A stretch of 64,000 nucleotides of DNA from Irpex lacteus (taxonomy: Eukaryota > Basidiomycota > Agaricomycetes > Polyporales > Irpicaceae): positions 744,001 through 808,000 of the forward strand of contig MQVO02000014.1 of NCBI GenBank assembly GCA_001986395.2, in the 5' to 3' direction. Both the position numbers and the translations under genes were made by a program. Below, in pieces: positions 59,754-64,000 of this stretch; within the stretch, counting starts at the first letter, position 1; every line of letters begins with the position of its first letter. Below the pieces are notes generated by a model, which was not told the origin of the DNA, made no database searches, and worked only from the letters and a program-made list of their open reading frames with translations.

Positions 59754-61858
59754 TCACTGCAACACCGGACTCTTTCCGGATATGTTGGGCGACTTGACAT
59801 CTCCCGGAGCGTCACTTTCACGATCCTAGGATACGAAGAAACTTTAGTACACCTTCGATGTTCCGTGCATTAGCCGCGTGTATACATACATTCGAGTCGC
59901 CCTGAATGATGGTGTCGGTGTAGATGTGTACTTGGGTTGCCTTGATACCATGTATTGAGTTCACTCGCACCAGCGCAACGCCGTAGTGAAGGGTTTACTC
60001 ACAGGAACTTTACGCGCCCCAAGGGCAGGTAACTCGATATCCCGAGCAAAGATGATATTCCTTGCGTTCAGCCTGCATGAGAACGATGAGCCTAATCCGA
60101 GGAATAGTAGGGTTATTTTCTTACAGTGCCATCATAACATTTGCGTATACTTAGAGAGAACGATCGTTCAATAGGATAGTAGGAGCAAGAACGAGAGCAC
60201 GCACATTTACTTCTCATCTCGACGATTGCCACGAAAGTCAAAGTTTCACCCACGGTGTTGAACTGTCGCAATCATTATTTTGAGCTCATCACCAAGATAA
60301 AGAGGTGACTCTTACCGTAATGATCACTGCAGCCGAGCATATACTATTTGAAGCATTTAGACTTCCGAGCCTCGCCGAGTACTCGACAATACTCACATAT
60401 TGGCAGTAGCGGTGTTCAATATGCCCCAAACTAGTTTCTGAATGATATCATTCGTGCTATCATACACACCGCACGATCAGTACGCGCATGATCGGCGAAC
60501 GCTGTAACTTACCGTGTATATTGCATGGTGTTCTGGCGTTTTCTCCACAAGCACCAGCTCAGAAACGCCGAAATGGCTGCGTCTGCGGCTAATTCCACAG
60601 AGAATGTAGCAGTCATCGTACCCTGTAAGGTGTGTATGTATACTAAGTATATGTTAGGAGGGCGGTTGGCTATCAGATAGTACACACCTTGACGTCAGGG
60701 TGTTCAATCATCACTGTCCACTTATCCAAAGGTGCCCTGTAGTAGACGTTTCCCAAGATTAGACTATCAGATACTAATTTTTCGACAACTTGAAGAGCAG
60801 AGCAATAGCTATTAGGAGGCGTGAAGACATACCACAATATGAAACTGACTAGTGTCGCGAGAGTAACAACGTGCTTGTCAGCTTTCAAGAGTGTAGGAGT
60901 AGACCCGAGCAACTCACTTATGCCAAGAACTGTCGTGTACAGAGGGTGGGTAAGCGAGAAGTCGTGCTCGCACAGAGTTTATGTCGACTTACGAAATCGT
61001 GTGAAGACAAGAAATGCCTGTTTGTGAGCGTTGTCAGTGATGGCGATCCGCATGAAGAGGAACTCTACGTACGGGGACACCTGTTACAACGATGCGAGTC
61101 TTGCCGTTGCTCACTGTTGCTTGATTTAGGTTGCTTTACACGTGCACATAAGATGACGGCTCACCATGCATAATGCGCCAACAGTATAATCTAAGATAGT
61201 ATAGTGAGCTTAAAGCATATTCACGCGCTGGTAGATAGTCGAGGCATCTTACGCTTGCGCCATGAAGACCATAATAATCTTTGGTCGAACACAGAAATGT
61301 TGAGCAAAGTAGGTATCAATATGCAAGCTGGCTCACCTCCAGCATTACTGTCGCCTGGACAGGTGATCAGTACATGATGTCCCTGGTTTATAGTAAGTTT
61401 GGTTGAACTTACGCGAAGACTCCTACGAATACCAGTGGTTTCAGACTTACTGTCTTGAGCGGGGAACGAGGAAGAGCACATACCAATGAACAAGGTCGAC
61501 ACCATTGGTTTTATCTCCAAAATGAGCGATAAGGTACCAGTAGAGAAATACCACACAAAGCACCGTATGGGTGGTCTCCAGCGCGCTATCAGTGTCTTCT
61601 GTGAGCATGGATAGAGTGGTACTCGGGCCACAAACATCCACCTACCCCATAGCCCACACATAAATTCTTAGATACGGATTATCATGCTTGAAGCTGGTGT
61701 AGTAGTAATACAACTGCGCGATGAATATACCGAATAGTCTGATCAAGGTTACGTCAGTGATCATTTAAGTCATCTGAAGAGAGGAAGGGACATCACATGA
61801 AGGCTACGCAAACAAATACTAGTAGCGGTCCAACGGTGGCTGCGAAGGAATACGCCAT
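59754..61858 (-). CDS. DUF6534-type multi-pass membrane protein, copy 1
   Basis: Function unknown; the family is greatly expanded in agaricomycetes. The start at 61858 gives MAYSFAATVGPLLVFVCVAF, then LFGIFIAQLYYYYTSFKHDN and PYLRIYVWAMG, the usual GxxxxQxYxYY motif after helix 1. Next are ALETTHTVLCVVFLYWYLIA, HFGDKTNGVDLVHW (helix 3 and loop), a helix KADKHVVTLATLVSFILWYV, and the terminal helices with VYANVMMAL, LNARNIIFARDIELPALG. The cytosolic tail TQVHIYTDTIIQGDSN ends DRESDAPGDVKSPNISGKSP-VLQ at TGA 59756-59754. The gene is cut into many very short exons, several under 60 nt, so the middle of the model is approximate. About seven helices are expected. Its nearest relative is the next gene upstream. 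Confidence 0.75.
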
Positions 61859-62710
61859 ACTGTAGAGTGTAATCTCAGAGCTGAGTGCAGAATTACGAAC
61901 TCTCTCCGAAGCGGCGCAAGCTTATATATGCGTGTATACCGTGTGAAGACGCATCCTGTACATCGGGCAGATGAGCATGCGATGGACAATACTTACTGAG
62001 CACTCACCTGAAAGCTAATCAAGCTGTTATGCTTCAAGCTACCTCTTGCAAAGTCTGCGCTGAAGCAAGAATGCGGGAATGGAAATGTTGTGTACCATAT
62101 CTGGTCTTCATCTTCCACGGTGCGGGGTGATAGTTTGGAGTGCCGTCTCCATATCTTGTTGTCGTGATCGAGAACCCGAACATTTCTATGTGAAGTTGCA
62201 TGCGTTAGATTGGAGTGTGATTCTTGCAGCGTCATGTTCGAGCTATAGACGGTATAGACGCAAATTGGACTGCTTCTAGGAGATATCAAGGTGACTGGAC
62301 ACCTCTTCTTCGAATACCTGTGTTATAAACCTTAATGAACTTCCATTCCCTCAGGCTGCGCATAGCCATAGTGATTTTGAAGATTTCCTATTGTAACAGT
62401 CTGTGTTAGACTCGGTGTACCATCTGCGTAGCGATACACGCTTACGTTTGTGCGAGAAATAACTTGAAGTAGGCCTAGCTCTTGTTGCATCCGAGCGCGC
62501 AGTCCGTCTATGGAAGGCCCTCATACCGGCATTAGCTTCCAAATGCAAACCGATGCGATAGCTAATCGCGCGATAAGGGTGAGGCTGCTTGTCACGCGCC
62601 ACGCAATATCAAGGAAGGTGATGAATAAACTGAAGCAATCTACCAGATGACCGATACAGGCAAAGAAGCTGTGGAAAACTTTATAGCATAGAGCACGCTC
62701 TTGGTGCCAT
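61859..62710. other. Spacer between the two DUF6534 genes
   Basis: About 850 bp with no recognisable exon of either copy; presumably the promoter of copy 1 and 3' end of copy 2. Confidence 0.4.
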
Positions 62711-64000
62711 CTAGCCCTTCGTGATAATTTCTGCGGGTTTGACGTCGACGTGGTGGTCTTCTCCATCCTATATGGAGATACGTCAGGAGCGAACACCATG
62801 AGTAATAAATAACTCACGTTGGAATCATTACGAACGATCGTATCGGTGAAGATGTGAACGCGGGTTTCCTGATCATAGGTGAAACACGGTCAGACCAGTA
62901 AACACTGAACGACCGGAACGTGTGCGCTTACTCTGTTTCTGCTACTGCTCAACGTGGGCAGCTGGATGTCGCGGTTCTTGAGTAGGATCTGGCGTGAATT
63001 AAGACTACACAGAGGCGACTGCTTAGTGTGAAGCTCCAACATAGCAATGGATTACATACAGTGCCATCATGACGTTTGCGTAGACTAGGGAGGTGGCGCT
63101 CAGCCAGAAAAGCAAATAGAGATACTGGGTAGCATACGTACGTTTGCTTCTCATCTCAATGATCCCAGCGAACGCCAGGCTTTCTCGCATAAGATTGAAC
63201 TATCCATGTGTGAGCGTCTCTTCATAAGTTCAGAAGCTCCAGTATAGCTTACCGTAATTATGACGGCGGCAGAGCAGATACTGTACAGCGGTGGTTAGAC
63301 AAGTATCTAATGCAGTACAGTCAACTGACATATTGGCTACTCCGGTGTTGAGAACATAGTAGACGAGCCGCTGGATCACCTCGTTTGTTCTAAGAAGTGC
63401 CTGGGTCAAAACACTGACCATGCACGGTCACGAGTAAAGCACATACCTTGCAAACTTGGTCGTGCGTCGCTTCCATAGTCCATAGACCAACAAAGCCGAG
63501 ATCGACGCGTCCGACGCCAGCTCGACTGCGTATGTTGCCGTCAACGTACCCTGGCGAGCTATCAGTAGAAGATGCTTGGTTTGGGTATGTTGCCTACCTG
63601 CAGTGCTTGATCGTCAACTATCATTTGCCAGGCCCTGAGATCCGCCCTATACTATTATGTCAATAATCCGTAGCATCTGCTTGAACCTTTTTATACTGAC
63701 ATCAAACCGAAACTAGCTGGTGTAGAGTAGAACTTTGTCAGCTTTGGAGTCTGTAGATGATCCGGTGACAAAGGAATGTACTCAATCCCAAAACTGCGCC
63801 GTCACAGCATCAGTACAGCCATGATAGAAACAATCACTCGAGCTTACCCATTCGTGTTGAGGACAAGAAAACCTGCGGCAGATGGTCATCAGAATCACTG
63901 GCAGTTAATAGTGAAAATGTAGAATCACCGGAACAGCTGTCATGAGGATGGTTTTGCCGCTCACTAGAACGCTCCGAGTTTAATTGACACGTATGTTGAG
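62711..64000 (-). CDS. DUF6534-type multi-pass membrane protein, copy 2 (5' end outside window)
   Basis: A paralogue of the preceding gene on the same strand. The readable exons, from upstream to downstream, give TYAVELASDASISALLVYGL-WKRR, TNEVIQRLVYYVLNTGVANM, ICSAAVIIT, FNLMRESLAFAGIIEMRSK, LVYANVMMAL, NSRQILLKNRDIQLPTL and ETRVHIFTDTIVRNDSN. The last exon DGEDHHVDVKPAEIITKG ends at TAG 62713-62711. VYANVMMAL, LNSR/LNAR and TDTIxxxDSN align one-to-one with copy 1, including intron positions. The N-terminal helices are not found before 64000, so the gene runs off the window. Exon limits upstream of 63550 are uncertain. Confidence 0.7.

Noticed and set aside
1..64000. A biosynthetic, defence or other new multi-gene system
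   Set aside because: Neighbouring genes belong mostly to unrelated housekeeping pathways; only the COX7/COA3 and ATG29/YIH1 pairs show a possible functional link.

Overview
The window is nuclear DNA of a filamentous basidiomycete, most likely a wood- or litter-decaying Agaricomycete. Almost every gene is broken by short introns of about 45-70 nt. The families present also fit: a GH7 cellobiohydrolase with a CBM1 tail, a DUF6699-type protein, DUF6534-type membrane proteins, and fungal versions of ATG29, YIH1, BEM1 and RCK kinase. I see no transposase, CRISPR array, rRNA or recognisable tRNA. Both ends cut through genes.

Layout. 0-9 kb: 3' part of ATR/Mec1 kinase (+), a Yaf9-type YEATS protein (-), two cytochrome c oxidase genes, COX7 and COA3 (+,+), an RNase III (-) and PAPS reductase (+). 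9-16.5 kb: SPT3 (+), DDI1 (-), ATG29 (-) and a Yih1/IMPACT protein (+); the last two are divergent from a 169-bp promoter. 17-24 kb: a single-pass membrane protein, succinate-semialdehyde dehydrogenase and a DUF6699-type protein (all +). 23.6-26.8 kb is a gene-poor stretch with coding-like fragments and carbon-repressor-like motifs, ending at the cellobiohydrolase. 29-38 kb: RPL29 (+), a TFIIIC subunit (-), a small mitochondrial protein with a frame break (-), GINS subunit PSF3 (+), V-ATPase assembly factor PKR1 (-) and an RCK/Srk1-type kinase (-). 40-48 kb: a two-finger C2H2 protein, 3-isopropylmalate dehydratase (with two frame breaks) and a long Ser/Pro-rich protein with a CUE-like end (all +). 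48-59 kb: a HEI10-type meiotic RING protein built from micro-exons, a ~1,870-residue GAR-domain cytoskeletal protein and BEM1 (all -). 59.7-64 kb: two tandem DUF6534-type membrane proteins (-).

Most of the window is housekeeping: DNA damage and replication (ATR, PSF3), transcription (SPT3, YEATS, TFIIIC), amino-acid and sulfur metabolism (LEU1, PAPS reductase), nutrient stress (YIH1, ATG29), respiration (COX7, COA3) and polarity/cytoskeleton (BEM1, GAR protein). The cellobiohydrolase is the clearest lifestyle gene. I found no convincing new multi-gene system. The most unusual signals are in gene structure: +1 frame breaks in conserved genes, exons down to 13 nt, a GC-AG intron, and a probable ER/K single alpha-helix in the GAR protein. 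Spans given for genes include introns; splice sites were inferred from reading frame, GT/AG and family conservation.
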